Origin: Campylobacter pinnipediorum subsp. caledonicus
Lineage (GTDB): Bacteria > Campylobacterota > Campylobacteria > Campylobacterales > Campylobacteraceae
Length of the DNA stretch: 64,000 bases
Reading direction: 5' to 3'
Assembly (NCBI RefSeq): GCF_002022005.1
Contig: NZ_CP017258.1
Coordinates: forward strand, 434,001 to 498,000
Part shown: positions 36,047 through 45,887 of the stretch, in pieces
Numbering within the stretch: position 1 is the stretch's first letter
Layout: each line of letters starts with the position of its first letter
Translations under genes and position numbers: made by a program
Notes under the pieces: model-generated
What the model was told of the DNA's origin: nothing
The model's database searches: none
The model's input: the letters and a program-made list of their open reading frames with translations, nothing else

Positions 36047-36112
36047 GAGATTCTTTTTAAAGAATCTCAGTATTGTTCTTATGGGTATTTTTGGAATTTT
36101 ATAAGAATAATG
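36047..36112 (+). promoter_or_regulatory. Two consecutive hairpins in the caiD-symporter gap
   Basis: First, GAGATTCTTT (36047-36056) pairs perfectly with AAAGAATCTC (36059-36068) over a 2-nt loop. Second, ATTGTTCTTAT (about 36072-36082) pairs with ATAAGAATAAT (about 36102-36112) with one G-U pair. Neither has a T-run after it, so I read them as processing/stability elements or attenuation within the operon rather than a terminator. They split the operon into fixAB-caiD and the transport/cai part. Confidence 0.55.
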
Positions 36113-36128
36113 CTGCAAGGAGTTATAC

Positions 36129-36242
36129 ATGGGAGAAGTTATCTTTTCTATTTTTGTTGGCTTATGTCTAGTTTTTACAGGTGGTATTTTAAATAAGAGT
36201 TTAAGTTCTGAAGATATAAAAAACGAAAGAGACCAAAGATGA
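36129..36242 (+). CDS. 37-aa single-pass membrane protein, likely symporter small accessory subunit
   Basis: ATG at 36129 is preceded by AAGGAG with 6-nt spacing and the frame ends in TGA 36240-36242, overlapping the symporter ATG as ATGA. The peptide has a hydrophobic helix (residues about 4-21, VIFSIFVGLCLVFTGGIL) and a charged tail (SSEDIKNERDQR). Small single-helix proteins encoded directly before sodium:solute symporters are known in several bacteria, so it is probably a partner that stabilises or activates the transporter. The evidence is position, coupling, RBS and composition, not homology search. Confidence 0.75.
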   Translation: MGEVIFSIFVGLCLVFTGGILNKSLSSEDIKNERDQR

Positions 36243-37840
36243 ATATTTATATAGCTGGTGTTTTAGTCGGTATTTGTATTTATCTCGTTATAGGTTTTTA
36301 TGCCGGTAAAAAAGTTAAAAATTTAGAAGACTATTATGTTAATGGTAGAAAATCAACAACTCTTTTTATAACAGGTACTATGTTTGCATCCATGCTTAGC
36401 ACAAATGGTTTTATGGGCGATACAGCTTATGCTTATAATGGAAATATAACAACTATTTTTTTGATAAATATACTTTGTGCTTGTGGATATGTTTTAGGAC
36501 CGCTTTATTTTGGTCGCTTTATAAGAAGAGCAAAAGTAAATACCACGCCAAGTTATTTTTCTTTAAGATTCAATAGTGATAGAATACAAAGATTTGCGGG
36601 TATTATAACCGTTGTGTCTCTTAGTGCTTATTTGCTTAGCGTTATGTCCGGAACAACTATATTAATGGAAGTTCTAAGTGGTTTTGATAGAACTACTTGT
36701 CTTTTTATATCTTGGATTTGTATACTACTTTTTACTGTTTATTCTGGTTCAAAAGGTGTTGTTCTTATAGATACTATCATGTGTTTATGCTTTTTATCTT
36801 CAACCATTTTTGTTGGTTATTTTGTCTTTAATGAGTCAGGTGGTATATCAAATTTAATACAAAATTTGATTTCAAACCCAAACTCACCAAAAGATCTTTT
36901 TAGTTATCATGGAAATACCGGCAATGGAAGTGCTTTTGATATGGTAATTTATGCTATAACTCTTGGTATAGTTTGGATGATAACTGTTGCTGTTAGTCCT
37001 TGGCAAGCTGGACGCAATCTAATGGCTAAAAATGAACATGTTGTTTTTCGTTCAGGTGTGTTATCAGCGCTTCTTACAACATTTTTCTTATTGTATCTTT
37101 ATATAATAGCAATCAGTGTTATACAGTTAAATCCAAATATGGCAAAACCAGAACAAGTTATTATTTGGACCGCCCATGAGGTAGTTCCTAAATTTTTGGG
37201 TGTATTTTTGTTAACTGGAATTTTATCAGCTGGTCTTAGTTCGGCAACTACATTTTTATCAGTAGTTAGTTTTAGTCTTGCAAATGACATTTTTAGGATA
37301 AATTTTAAAAATGAAAAATCACAGATAGGCTTTACAAGAAAAGTAGTTTTTGTTGTAAGCTTTATAGCTTTGATATTAGCATATTTTGATTTAGCTAGTA
37401 TAAGAATCATAGCCTGGTTTGCTAGTACTATTATAGCTTCTTCTTGGGGATTTTTGGCATTTGCAAGTGTTTGGAGCAAAAAAATAACAGAAAGAGGCGC
37501 TTATCTGTCAATGTTGGGTGGATTTTTTGGATATTTGATAAGTAAGTGTTTGGTTGAATTTGCTGGATTTGATTTAAAAAATTTATTTGATCCGTTTTTT
37601 ATAGGTTTATTTTTAAGTGTATGCTTAGCTACTATTGGTTCTTTTGGTCAAAAAAGAACACCAGAAGAGATTGAATTTTTAAATAAACTTCATGAAATTC
37701 CCATAAGTGAACAAAATTCTAGTGATTATAAAATAGACAGATTTTATGCATATTTAATGATTGCTTCAGGAATTATATTAACTATATTATTAATAATTTA
37801 TTGGGCTGTACCATACAATGATTTAAAGGATATTCTATGA
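36239..37840 (+). CDS. Sodium:solute symporter (SSS family)
   Basis: A 533-aa transporter with 13 or so membrane helices. The N-terminal YAGKKVKNLEDYYVNGRK followed by TGTMFASMLSTNGFMGDTAYAYNG and the AAWQAGRN-like VSPWQAGRNLMAKN segment belong to the SSS (PutP/PanF-like) family. The central SAGLSSATTFLSVVSFSLANDIFR segment holds Ser/Thr residues of the sodium site. The solute is not identifiable; its place beside an esterase and CaiT suggests a quaternary amine or an ester of one. It overlaps the small protein before it and the hydrolase after it (ATGA both times). Confidence 0.88.
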   Translation: MNIYIAGVLVGICIYLVIGFYAGKKVKNLEDYYVNGRKSTTLFITGTMFASMLSTNGFMGDTAYAYNGNITTIFLINILCACGYVLGPLYFGRFIRRAKVNTTPSYFSLRFNSDRIQRFAGIITVVSLSAYLLSVMSGTTILMEVLSGFDRTTCLFISWICILLFTVYSGSKGVVLIDTIMCLCFLSSTIFVGYFVFNESGGISNLIQNLISNPNSPKDLFSYHGNTGNGSAFDMVIYAITLGIVWMITVAVSPWQAGRNLMAKNEHVVFRSGVLSALLTTFFLLYLYIIAISVIQLNPNMAKPEQVIIWTAHEVVPKFLGVFLLTGILSAGLSSATTFLSVVSFSLANDIFRINFKNEKSQIGFTRKVVFVVSFIALILAYFDLASIRIIAWFASTIIASSWGFLAFASVWSKKITERGAYLSMLGGFFGYLISKCLVEFAGFDLKNLFDPFFIGLFLSVCLATIGSFGQKRTPEEIEFLNKLHEIPISEQNSSDYKIDRFYAYLMIASGIILTILLIIYWAVPYNDLKDIL

Positions 37841-38817
37841 ATATTATTAACAAAATTAATGTGCTGAATAAAATTTCAGAAGAGATGAAGTTGGTTGTTA
37901 AACATCAACAAGATAATGCCTCTAGTGAGCCTGCAGCTGATAACAATCAGATGAGACTTAATTATGAGCTAGAAAGAGAGTTTTGGAATGAAGGTGGAGC
38001 TGTTATGTTTGGCACGCATGATGTTTTTATTGATTTTGAACAAGTAAAGATAAAAACTAGGATTTATTATCCACAAGAGCAAGATCAATATAAAACTATA
38101 TTTTTTATACATGGAGGAGGATGGGTAGTAGGAAGCATAAAAACTCATGATAGAATGATGAGAAATTTAGCGAGTTTAAGTAAATGTGCAGTTATTGGTA
38201 TAGATTACTCTCTTGCACCAGATAAGAAATTTCCATTTCAAATTCAAGAATGCAATTCAGCTATAGAATATTTCATCAAAAATAGTAAAAAATACAAACT
38301 ATCTCCTGATGAATTTTCTTATGCTGGCGATAGTGCTGGCGCCAATATGTGTATGGGAACTTTTTTATATCAAAAAGAGAAAAAAACAATCGATACAAAT
38401 CTTATTAAATCAATGGCATTGTTTTACGGTGTTTATGGGCTTAAGGATTCAGTATCAAGAACTTTATATGGCAATGATATAGATTGGTTAAGAGAAGAGG
38501 ATATACAATATTACTATAATGAGTATTTAGAAAAAGATATTGATATAAACTCTAAATTTGTAAATATTTTTAATGCTGATTTGACAGATAATATCCCCAA
38601 TTGTTTTATAGCTTCTTGTGAATTTGACCCATTAAAAGATGATAGTGTTGCTTTATATGAAATACTAAAACAGACAAATCACAGTGAATATAAAGAGTAT
38701 AAAGGTGTAATGCATGCATTTTTGCACTATACAAGGATGATGAAAATAGCCAATGAAGCTATACAAGATGGTGCGGATTTTATTACTAAAAATTTCAATT
38801 TTAATCAAAGGAGTTAA
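37837..38817 (+). CDS. Alpha/beta hydrolase (HSL/family IV esterase)
   Basis: A 326-aa cytosolic esterase. The oxyanion-hole motif HGGGW begins at H92, the nucleophile elbow is GDSAGAN with S166, and a late aspartate (CEFDPLKDD) and histidine (GVMHAFLHY) complete the triad. No signal peptide. Such an enzyme is not part of the E. coli cai set. Because it is translationally coupled to the symporter and followed by caiT (2 nt), a plausible role is to release carnitine or a related betaine from an imported ester such as an O-acylcarnitine; this is inference from context. Confidence 0.85.
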   Translation: MNIINKINVLNKISEEMKLVVKHQQDNASSEPAADNNQMRLNYELEREFWNEGGAVMFGTHDVFIDFEQVKIKTRIYYPQEQDQYKTIFFIHGGGWVVGSIKTHDRMMRNLASLSKCAVIGIDYSLAPDKKFPFQIQECNSAIEYFIKNSKKYKLSPDEFSYAGDSAGANMCMGTFLYQKEKKTIDTNLIKSMALFYGVYGLKDSVSRTLYGNDIDWLREEDIQYYYNEYLEKDIDINSKFVNIFNADLTDNIPNCFIASCEFDPLKDDSVALYEILKQTNHSEYKEYKGVMHAFLHYTRMMKIANEAIQDGADFITKNFNFNQRS

Positions 38818-38818
38818 A

Positions 38819-40333
38819 ATGAAGGTTAAAAAAGTTGGGATAGAACCAAAAGTATTCTTTCCCTCGCTAATCGCTGTTGCGATTTTAAGTTGGTTAGTTG
38901 TTAGGGATTTGGATGCAGCAAACAAAGTAATAAATGCAACTTTTGCCTATGTAACTAATTCTTGGGGTTGGGCTTTTGAGTGGTATATGGTTATTATGGT
39001 GATTGGATGGTTTTGGCTAATTTTTGGTCCTATGAAGGATAAAAAATTAGGTGATCCTGAAGATAAACCAGAGTTTAGTACAGTTAGCTGGATTTTTATG
39101 ATGTTTGCATCATGCACGTCAGCCGCTGTTTTATATTGGGGTAGTTTGGAAATTTACTATTATGTAACTTATCCACCTTTTGGTCTTGAGCCTATGAGTA
39201 CACAAGCTAAAGAGTTGGGTCTTGCTTATAGTTTATTTCACTGGGGACCTTTGCCTTGGGCTACATACAGTTTATTGTCTGTTGCTTTTGGTTATTTCTT
39301 GTTTGTTAAAAAAATTAACGTTGTCCGTCCTAGTGGAACAATTGAGGCAGCTGTTGGTGAAAAATTAGCAAAAGGTTGGCTTGGTGTAATTATAGACAAT
39401 GTCTATATAGTTGCTTTAATACTTGCTATGGGAACAAGTTTGGGTCTTGCTACCCCACTTGTTACTGAGTGTATGCAGTGGCTTTTTGGTATTGAAAGAA
39501 CACTGGAGTTAGATACTATGATTATATCTTGCTGGGTTTTATTTAATGCTATTTGTGTTGCTTTTGGCCTTAATAGAGGTATAAAGATAGCTAGTGATGT
39601 TAGAAGTTATCTAATGATAATTATGCTTGGCTGGGTTGTAATAGTTGGAGCTTCAACTTTTACAATTAACTATTTTACGGATAGTGTTGGCGTTATGCTT
39701 AGTTATCTTGGTAGGATGTTATTTTACACCGATCCTATTGCTAAAGGCGGATTCCCTCAAGGCTGGACAGTATTTTATTGGGCTTGGTGGGTAGTTTATG
39801 GTATACAAATGTGCATATTCTTGGCAAGAATTTCAAGAGGTAGAACAGTTAGAGAGCTTTGTATTGGTATGGTTGCTGGTCTTACCGCTACAACTTGGAT
39901 TTTATGGACTATACTTGGAAGCAACACAATCCACACTATGATTACTGGTGTTGTTAATATGGCAGAAGTTGTAAAAACAGCTGGTATGGCAAGAGCTATT
40001 ATTGAAACTTGGGCTGCTTTACCTATGTCCACACTTACCATTTGGGGATTTTTTATATTAGCTTTCATAGCAACTATAACACTTATTAATGCGTGCTCAT
40101 ATACATTAGCAATGAGTACTTGCAAAGAGGCAACAGGATATGATGAGCCACCTTTGTGGGTTAGAATAGGTTGGTCTGTTTTAGTCGGTATTATAGGTGT
40201 AACTTTGCTTGCATTGGGTGGATTAAAACCTATTCAGACAGCTATCATAGCAGGCGGTTGTCCATTATTTTTTGTAAATATTCTGATATTGGTATCTTTC
40301 TTTAAAGATGCTAAAAAGAATAATTGGTATTAA
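38819..40333 (+). CDS. caiT: L-carnitine/gamma-butyrobetaine antiporter (BCCT family)
   Basis: 504 aa from ATG 38819, which follows AAAGGAG, exactly the E. coli CaiT length. It has 12 membrane helices and near-identical CaiT segments such as [39 protein letters not shown] and [16 protein letters not shown]. The last region contains the aromatic box for the trimethylammonium group. CaiT exchanges external carnitine for internal gamma-butyrobetaine without sodium, as in E. coli where Met replaces the sodium site. An upstream extension from 38753 would overlap the hydrolase and is rejected. Confidence 0.96.
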   Translation: MKVKKVGIEPKVFFPSLIAVAILSWLVVRDLDAANKVINATFAYVTNSWGWAFEWYMVIMVIGWFWLIFGPMKDKKLGDPEDKPEFSTVSWIFMMFASCTSAAVLYWGSLEIYYYVTYPPFGLEPMSTQAKELGLAYSLFHWGPLPWATYSLLSVAFGYFLFVKKINVVRPSGTIEAAVGEKLAKGWLGVIIDNVYIVALILAMGTSLGLATPLVTECMQWLFGIERTLELDTMIISCWVLFNAICVAFGLNRGIKIASDVRSYLMIIMLGWVVIVGASTFTINYFTDSVGVMLSYLGRMLFYTDPIAKGGFPQGWTVFYWAWWVVYGIQMCIFLARISRGRTVRELCIGMVAGLTATTWILWTILGSNTIHTMITGVVNMAEVVKTAGMARAIIETWAALPMSTLTIWGFFILAFIATITLINACSYTLAMSTCKEATGYDEPPLWVRIGWSVLVGIIGVTLLALGGLKPIQTAIIAGGCPLFFVNILILVSFFKDAKKNNWY

Positions 40334-40352
40334 TTATTAAAAGGAGAACAAT

Positions 40353-41489
40353 ATGGTTGATTTTAGTTTAACAGATGAGCAACAATTATTTGTTGCTGGA
40401 ATTAAAGAGCTTATGGAAAGAGAAAATTGGGAAGCGTATTTTGCAAAATGTGATGAAAATCACGAATATCCTATAAAATGGGTCAAAGAGCTTGCTGAAC
40501 TGGGTGTTGATACTATGCTTTTACCAGAAGAGCATGGTGGTATGAGTGCTGATTGGGTAACACTAACAGCTATTTGGGAAGAACTTGGTAGATGCGGTGC
40601 CCCAACATATGTGTTATATCAACTTCCTGGATTTAGTACTATTTTAAAGTATGGAACAAAGGAGCAAATAGATAAAATTTTTGCTTATCGTGGAACCGGT
40701 AAACAAATGTGGAACTCAGCTATAACAGAGCCTGGCGCAGGATCTGATGTAGGTAGTCTAAAAACCACTTATACAAGAAAAAATGGAAAAGTGTATTTAA
40801 ATGGCCAAAAATGCTTTATAACATCAAGTGCCCATACTCCTTATTTGGTTGTTATGGCAAGAGATAGTGAAAGTGAAAAGCCAATTTTTACAGAATGGTT
40901 TGTTGATATGAGTAAACCAGGCATTAAATTAACTCAGCTAGATAAACTGGGTCTTAGAATGGACAGTTGTTGCGAGATAGTTTTTGACAATGTCGAACTT
41001 GAAGAAAAAGATATGTTTGGTGAAGATGGCAATGGCTTTAATAGAGTAAAAGAAGAATTTGATGCTGAAAGATTTTTGGTAGCTTGCACAAATTACGGTA
41101 TAGCTTATTGTGCTTTTGAAGATGCTGCTAAGTACGCAAATGAGCGTGTTCAATTTGGTGAAACTATAGGTAGAACTCAACTTATTCAAGAAAAATTTGC
41201 TCATATGGCAATGAAGCTAAGTGCTATGAAAAATATGGTTTATGAAACAGCTTGGAAAATGGATCAGGGCTTAAATGTTACTGGTGAAAGTGCTATGTGT
41301 AAATATTATTGTGCAAATAAAGCATTTGAAGTTGTTGATGATGCTGTTCAAGTTCTTGGTGGAATCGGTGTTACGGGTCATAGAGTTGGTAGATTTTGGA
41401 GAGATTTAAGAGTTGATAGATTGTCTGGTGGTTCTGATGAAATGCAAATTTTAACTCTTGGTAGAGCTATTTTGAAAAAATATAGATAA
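40353..41489 (+). CDS. caiA: Crotonobetainyl-CoA reductase (acyl-CoA dehydrogenase family)
   Basis: A 378-aa FAD enzyme of the acyl-CoA dehydrogenase family that runs in the reducing direction, converting crotonobetainyl-CoA to gamma-butyrobetainyl-CoA. Signatures: [50 protein letters not shown] and the [11 protein letters not shown]-terminal segment. Electrons come from FixAB. It is 20 bp after caiT with AAGGAG before its ATG. Length equals the E. coli enzyme within a few residues. Confidence 0.94.
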   Translation: MVDFSLTDEQQLFVAGIKELMERENWEAYFAKCDENHEYPIKWVKELAELGVDTMLLPEEHGGMSADWVTLTAIWEELGRCGAPTYVLYQLPGFSTILKYGTKEQIDKIFAYRGTGKQMWNSAITEPGAGSDVGSLKTTYTRKNGKVYLNGQKCFITSSAHTPYLVVMARDSESEKPIFTEWFVDMSKPGIKLTQLDKLGLRMDSCCEIVFDNVELEEKDMFGEDGNGFNRVKEEFDAERFLVACTNYGIAYCAFEDAAKYANERVQFGETIGRTQLIQEKFAHMAMKLSAMKNMVYETAWKMDQGLNVTGESAMCKYYCANKAFEVVDDAVQVLGGIGVTGHRVGRFWRDLRVDRLSGGSDEMQILTLGRAILKKYR

Positions 41490-41500
41490 AAGGATGCAAT

Positions 41501-42712
41501 ATGAAATTTAACACTCCAAAATTTGGTCCATTAAGTGGTGTAAAAGTGGTTTTTTCAGCTATGGAAATAGCTGGACCATTTTCGGCTCAATTATTAGCTG
41601 AGTGGGGAGCAGAAGTTATTTGGATAGAAAATTCAAAATATCCAGACACTATAAGAGTTCAAGAAAATTATAAAGAGTTGAGTCGCAGAAACTTATATGC
41701 GTTATCATTAAATTTATTTAGCGAAGAGGGTAAAGAAGTTTTTTATAAACTTATAAAAGAATGTGATATATTCATAGAAGCTAGTAAAGGCCCTGCATTT
41801 GCTAAAAAAGGTATAACAGATGAGGTTTTATGGTCACACAATAAAAAACTAGTTATAGCTCATCTTTCTGGATTTGGACAATACGGCGATCCTGAATATA
41901 CAAATTTAGCTGCATATAACACAATAGCTCAAGCGTTTAGTGGTTATTTGATACAAAATGGTGATCAAAATCAACCTATGCCAGCTTTTCCTTATACAGC
42001 TGATTATCTTTGTGGTCTAACCGTTACTAGTTCTGTTTTGGCAGCATTACATAATGCACAAAAAACAGGTGTTGGTGAGAGTATAGATGTTGCTATGTAT
42101 GAAACTATGCTTAGAATGGGTCAGTATTATATGATGGATTATCTTAATGGTGGTGAGATGTGTCCTAGGATGATAAAAGGTAAAGATCCATTATATGCTG
42201 GTTGCGGTCTTTATTCATGCAAAGATGGCTATATAGTTTTTGAAATTGTTGGTGTTAGTCAAGTTAAGCAGATGTTTGACCTGATAGGTATATCGCAATA
42301 TTATGGCACAGAAGATGTTCCAGAAGGCACACAATTAATTAGTAGAAAAATGAAAGTTAATGATGAATTTGAGGCTGCTTTGGATAAGTTCTTTAAAGAA
42401 AGAAGCATAGAAGAGTCTTTAAAAGTTCTTTCTGATTTAAAAGTTGCTGGAGCAAAAGTTTTGGAAGTTAGTGAGCTTCAAAATAATCCTCAATACATAG
42501 CTAGAGATAGTTTTACTACTTGGAAAAACTCAGCTGGTAAAGATTACACTGGTCCAAATATTATGCCTAAGTTTAAAAACAACCCTGGCAAAATTTGGCG
42601 TGCTATGCCTGATTATGGAGAAGATACTGCTGATATAATGTCTCATCTTGGCTACAGTGAAGTTGAAATAACAAAACTAAATGATGAGAAGATAATTAAA
42701 GTGAGAAAATAA
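41501..42712 (+). CDS. caiB: L-carnitine CoA-transferase (class III)
   Basis: A 403-aa class III CoA-transferase that moves CoA from gamma-butyrobetainyl-CoA to L-carnitine. The N-terminal [35 protein letters not shown] (described, not quoted in full elsewhere) is typical, and the catalytic Asp is D168 in YTADYLCGL, matching Asp169 of the E. coli enzyme. It lies 11 bp after caiA. Together with CaiC it keeps the CoA pool cycling without ATP once the pathway is running. Confidence 0.94.
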   Translation: MKFNTPKFGPLSGVKVVFSAMEIAGPFSAQLLAEWGAEVIWIENSKYPDTIRVQENYKELSRRNLYALSLNLFSEEGKEVFYKLIKECDIFIEASKGPAFAKKGITDEVLWSHNKKLVIAHLSGFGQYGDPEYTNLAAYNTIAQAFSGYLIQNGDQNQPMPAFPYTADYLCGLTVTSSVLAALHNAQKTGVGESIDVAMYETMLRMGQYYMMDYLNGGEMCPRMIKGKDPLYAGCGLYSCKDGYIVFEIVGVSQVKQMFDLIGISQYYGTEDVPEGTQLISRKMKVNDEFEAALDKFFKERSIEESLKVLSDLKVAGAKVLEVSELQNNPQYIARDSFTTWKNSAGKDYTGPNIMPKFKNNPGKIWRAMPDYGEDTADIMSHLGYSEVEITKLNDEKIIKVRK

Positions 42713-42714
42713 TC

Positions 42715-44286
42715 ATGGATATGATAGGTAAAAAAAATCTTGGTGGTTATTTTGAAGAGTTAGCATTAACACATAAAAATAAGACCGCTATCATTTGTGA
42801 AGATGTAGAGCGTAGAACTACTAGCCTATCATATGTACAATTAAACGAGCAAATTAACCAAACGGCTAATTTGCTCACACATATGGGATTAAAAAAAGGC
42901 GATAAGGTAATAATTCATCTTTGTAATAGTATAGAATATATAGTAAATTTTATGGCTATAGCAAAAATAGGTGCAATAAGTGTTCCTGTCAATGCAAATT
43001 ATGTTTATGCTGATACTTTATTTATGGTGGAAAAAACAAAACCTACTCTTGTTATAACAAATTCAAAATTTGTGCATATTTATGATGATATGACAGAAAA
43101 TAATTTTACTTTTAAAAATGGCATTATGCTTGTTGATAATTGTTCTTGTAAACACACTCAATATCAAAAAGAGTTTGTAAAATATAGTGTAAATTTTGAA
43201 AATAATGATATAGATAATCTGGATACAGCTGAAATTGTTTTTACATCTGGAACATCTTCTTTTCCAAAAGGTGTTGAAATAACTCATTACAATTTAATAT
43301 TTGCTGGTTTTTATACTTCTTGGCAAGGTAATTTTAATAATAATGATATATGTTTAACGGCAATGCCACTTTGGCATATAGATGCTCAATGTACAATGAT
43401 GATGCCGGCATTTTCTCGTGGCGCTACATTTGTTTTGATTGAAAAATATTCAGCTCATAAATTTTGGGATCAGGTTTTGTTTTACAAAGCAACCATAACA
43501 GAATGTATACCAAAAATGATATGCACACTCATGGCTCAACCTATAAAAGATAATGAAAAAAAACATAATTTGAAAGAAATGTTTTTTTATTTAAATATAA
43601 ACAATAAAGATATGAATGAATTTTTAGATCGTTTTAATATTCCGAGTTGTTTGAATTCATATGGTATGACTGAAACTATTGTTGGTTTGATAGGAGATAG
43701 ACCCGATGAAAAAAGAAGATTTCCTTCTATAGGAAAGCTCGGATTTTGTTATGAGGCTAAAATTTTGGATAGTGAAGGTAATGAGTTGTTATCAAACAAA
43801 TCAGGTGAAATTTGTATAAAAGGTGAAATAGGAAAAACTATTTTTAAAGGCTATTTTGATAACAAGGATGCTACAAATAAAGTTTTAAGTAAAGATGGGT
43901 GGCTTAGAACGGGAGATATTGGATATTTTGATGATGATGAATACTTTTATTTTGTTGATAGAAATATCAATCTTATAAAGGTTGCTGGAGAAAATGTTTC
44001 TAGTGTTGAGGTTGAAACATTTATAAGCTCTCATGATAAAATTTTTGAAGTTGCTGTTATAGGTATACCAGATAAGTTTAATAATGAGCTTATAAAAGCT
44101 TGTGTTGTTTTAAAAGATAAAGAAGAGATGACTAAGGATGATGTTGTACAGTATTGTTTAAGTGGGTTAGCAAAATTTAAAGTCCCTAGCATTGTTCAGT
44201 TTTATTCATATTTACCAAAAACTTGTACTGGAAAAGTAAGAAAAAATATACTTAGAAGTGATCATTTAAAAGAAAATTTAAAATAA
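42715..44286 (+). CDS. caiC: Carnitine-CoA ligase (AMP-forming)
   Basis: A 523-aa acyl-adenylate-forming ligase that primes the pathway by making betaine-CoA thioesters with ATP. The P-loop-like motif TSGTSSFPKGVEITH, the NSYGMTE adenylate motif, WLRTGDIGYFDDD and the C-terminal catalytic Lys in TGKVRKN are present. It begins 2 bp after the caiB stop. Slightly longer than E. coli CaiC (517 aa). Confidence 0.92.
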   Translation: MDMIGKKNLGGYFEELALTHKNKTAIICEDVERRTTSLSYVQLNEQINQTANLLTHMGLKKGDKVIIHLCNSIEYIVNFMAIAKIGAISVPVNANYVYADTLFMVEKTKPTLVITNSKFVHIYDDMTENNFTFKNGIMLVDNCSCKHTQYQKEFVKYSVNFENNDIDNLDTAEIVFTSGTSSFPKGVEITHYNLIFAGFYTSWQGNFNNNDICLTAMPLWHIDAQCTMMMPAFSRGATFVLIEKYSAHKFWDQVLFYKATITECIPKMICTLMAQPIKDNEKKHNLKEMFFYLNINNKDMNEFLDRFNIPSCLNSYGMTETIVGLIGDRPDEKRRFPSIGKLGFCYEAKILDSEGNELLSNKSGEICIKGEIGKTIFKGYFDNKDATNKVLSKDGWLRTGDIGYFDDDEYFYFVDRNINLIKVAGENVSSVEVETFISSHDKIFEVAVIGIPDKFNNELIKACVVLKDKEEMTKDDVVQYCLSGLAKFKVPSIVQFYSYLPKTCTGKVRKNILRSDHLKENLK

Positions 44287-44296
44287 GGATGTTTTG

Positions 44297-45583
44297 ATGG
44301 CTGAAGAAAAATTTGATGTGATTATAGTTGGTGGAGGAATAGCTGGGTGTATTGCTGGTTATTTATTAGCAAAAGATGGTCTTGAGGTATTGATAATAGA
44401 AAGAGGCAATACTATTGGGGCTAAAAATACAAGTGGAGGTAGGATTTATGCACATAGCATAGAACCCATATTTCCAGATTTTGGCAATATAGCTCCTATT
44501 GAAAGATTGATTACTCATGAAAAATTGTCTTTTATGAGTGAAGATGAAAATTTAACAATGGATTATACTTTAAAACCAACAGAAAATAAAATGGAACTTT
44601 CATATTCTGTATTGAGGGTAAAATTTGATGAATGGTTGGGAGAACAAGCTGAAAATGCAGGAGCAAGTATAATAACTGGTATTAGGGTAGATGATTTAAT
44701 TCAAAGAGATAATAAAATTTGCGGTGTTATTGCTGGAGGCGAAGAGATGGAGGCCGATGTTGTAATTCTAGCAGATGGCGCAAACTCAACACTATGCTCT
44801 AAGTATGGGTTAGGATATGAGTTAAATCCGCATACATGTGCCGTTGGGGTAAAAGAAATTATAGAATTAGGAAAAGATAGAATTGAAGATATTTTTAATG
44901 TAAATGAAAATGAGGGCGCTGCTTGGTTATTTGCTGGAAGTCCTTCTGCTGGACATATGGGAGGTGGTTTTTTATATACGAATAAAACTTCTATATCTTT
45001 GGGTGTTGTTTTTGGGTTACATAATTCTCATAATTCAAATGTAACCGTTCCTGAAATGCTTGAAAATTTTAAAAATCATCCATCTGTAAAACCTTTGATT
45101 AAAAATGGCAAAACGACAGAATATTCAGCTCACATAGTCCCAGAGGGAGGGCTGGGTGCTATCAAAAAAATATCAGATAATGGTGTTTTAGTTGTTGGTG
45201 ATTGTGCTGGACTTTGTTTGAATGTCGGATACTCAGTGCGTGGTATGGATTTGGCTGTTGAAAGTGCAGTTTGTGCTGTCAAAGCTATTGTTAAAGCAAA
45301 ACAGAATAATGATTTTAGTGTTATTTCTTTGTCTGAGTATAATAAAAAACTCAATGATAGTTTTGTTATGAAAGATTTGTCATTGTATAAAAATCTGCCA
45401 AATGTTTTAAGCAACGATAGAATATTTAATGAATATCCAAAAATGGTTAACGGTATCATGAGAGATTTATTTGTTGTAAACGGGTCTAGTTTGCCTTTGA
45501 GGAACAAAATTTTACCTAGATTAAAAGAAGTTGGTTATTTTAATATAATTAAAGATGTATTTAGTGGAGTAAAATCAATATGA
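44297..45583 (+). CDS. fixC: FAD-dependent quinone oxidoreductase FixC
   Basis: A 428-aa flavoprotein of the ETF:quinone oxidoreductase family. The N-terminal dinucleotide motif is VIIVGGGIAGCIAGYLLA, with GDCAGLCLNVGYSVRGMD near the C-terminus. ATG 44297 follows AAGGAT; the in-frame TTG 3 nt earlier is less likely. It ends in an ATGA overlap with fixX. Placing fixCX at the far end, after caiC, separates it from fixAB. Confidence 0.92.
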   Translation: MAEEKFDVIIVGGGIAGCIAGYLLAKDGLEVLIIERGNTIGAKNTSGGRIYAHSIEPIFPDFGNIAPIERLITHEKLSFMSEDENLTMDYTLKPTENKMELSYSVLRVKFDEWLGEQAENAGASIITGIRVDDLIQRDNKICGVIAGGEEMEADVVILADGANSTLCSKYGLGYELNPHTCAVGVKEIIELGKDRIEDIFNVNENEGAAWLFAGSPSAGHMGGGFLYTNKTSISLGVVFGLHNSHNSNVTVPEMLENFKNHPSVKPLIKNGKTTEYSAHIVPEGGLGAIKKISDNGVLVVGDCAGLCLNVGYSVRGMDLAVESAVCAVKAIVKAKQNNDFSVISLSEYNKKLNDSFVMKDLSLYKNLPNVLSNDRIFNEYPKMVNGIMRDLFVVNGSSLPLRNKILPRLKEVGYFNIIKDVFSGVKSI

Positions 45584-45864
45584 AAAATGTAAATGTAGAT
45601 GTGAAATTAAGTATCAATAAATTTTTTGTAGATGAGTCAAATGCCCATATAGAATTGATAAGAGATATTAGTGAAGAAGAATTTACAAAGCTTGAAGTTG
45701 CTTGTCCTGCAGCTTTGTATAAAAGAGATGAGAATGGAGTGTTTCATTTTGATTATGCTGGGTGTTTGGAATGTGGCACATGTAGAGTTTTGTGTGGGTC
45801 TACTATTTTGAAAAAATGGGAATATCCTAATGGCACTTTTGGTGTTGAATATAGATTTGGATAA
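45580..45864 (+). CDS. fixX: Ferredoxin-like protein FixX
   Basis: A 94-aa ferredoxin that forms the iron-sulfur part of FixCX. One cluster motif is clear: CLECGTCRVLC, together with the earlier CPAALY (Cys about 45), giving the four ligands of one [4Fe-4S] cluster. It is coupled to fixC by a 4-nt overlap and is followed by the porin after 23 bp, so the porin is probably read from the same transcript. Confidence 0.93.
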   Translation: MKNVNVDVKLSINKFFVDESNAHIELIRDISEEEFTKLEVACPAALYKRDENGVFHFDYAGCLECGTCRVLCGSTILKKWEYPNGTFGVEYRFG

Positions 45865-45887
45865 AAATTATTTTTTAAGGAGAAAAA

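Noticed and set aside
38753-38818. N-terminal extension of CaiT from 38753
   Set aside because: It overlaps the hydrolase coding sequence, and the ATG at 38819 has a strong RBS and gives the exact 504-aa family length.
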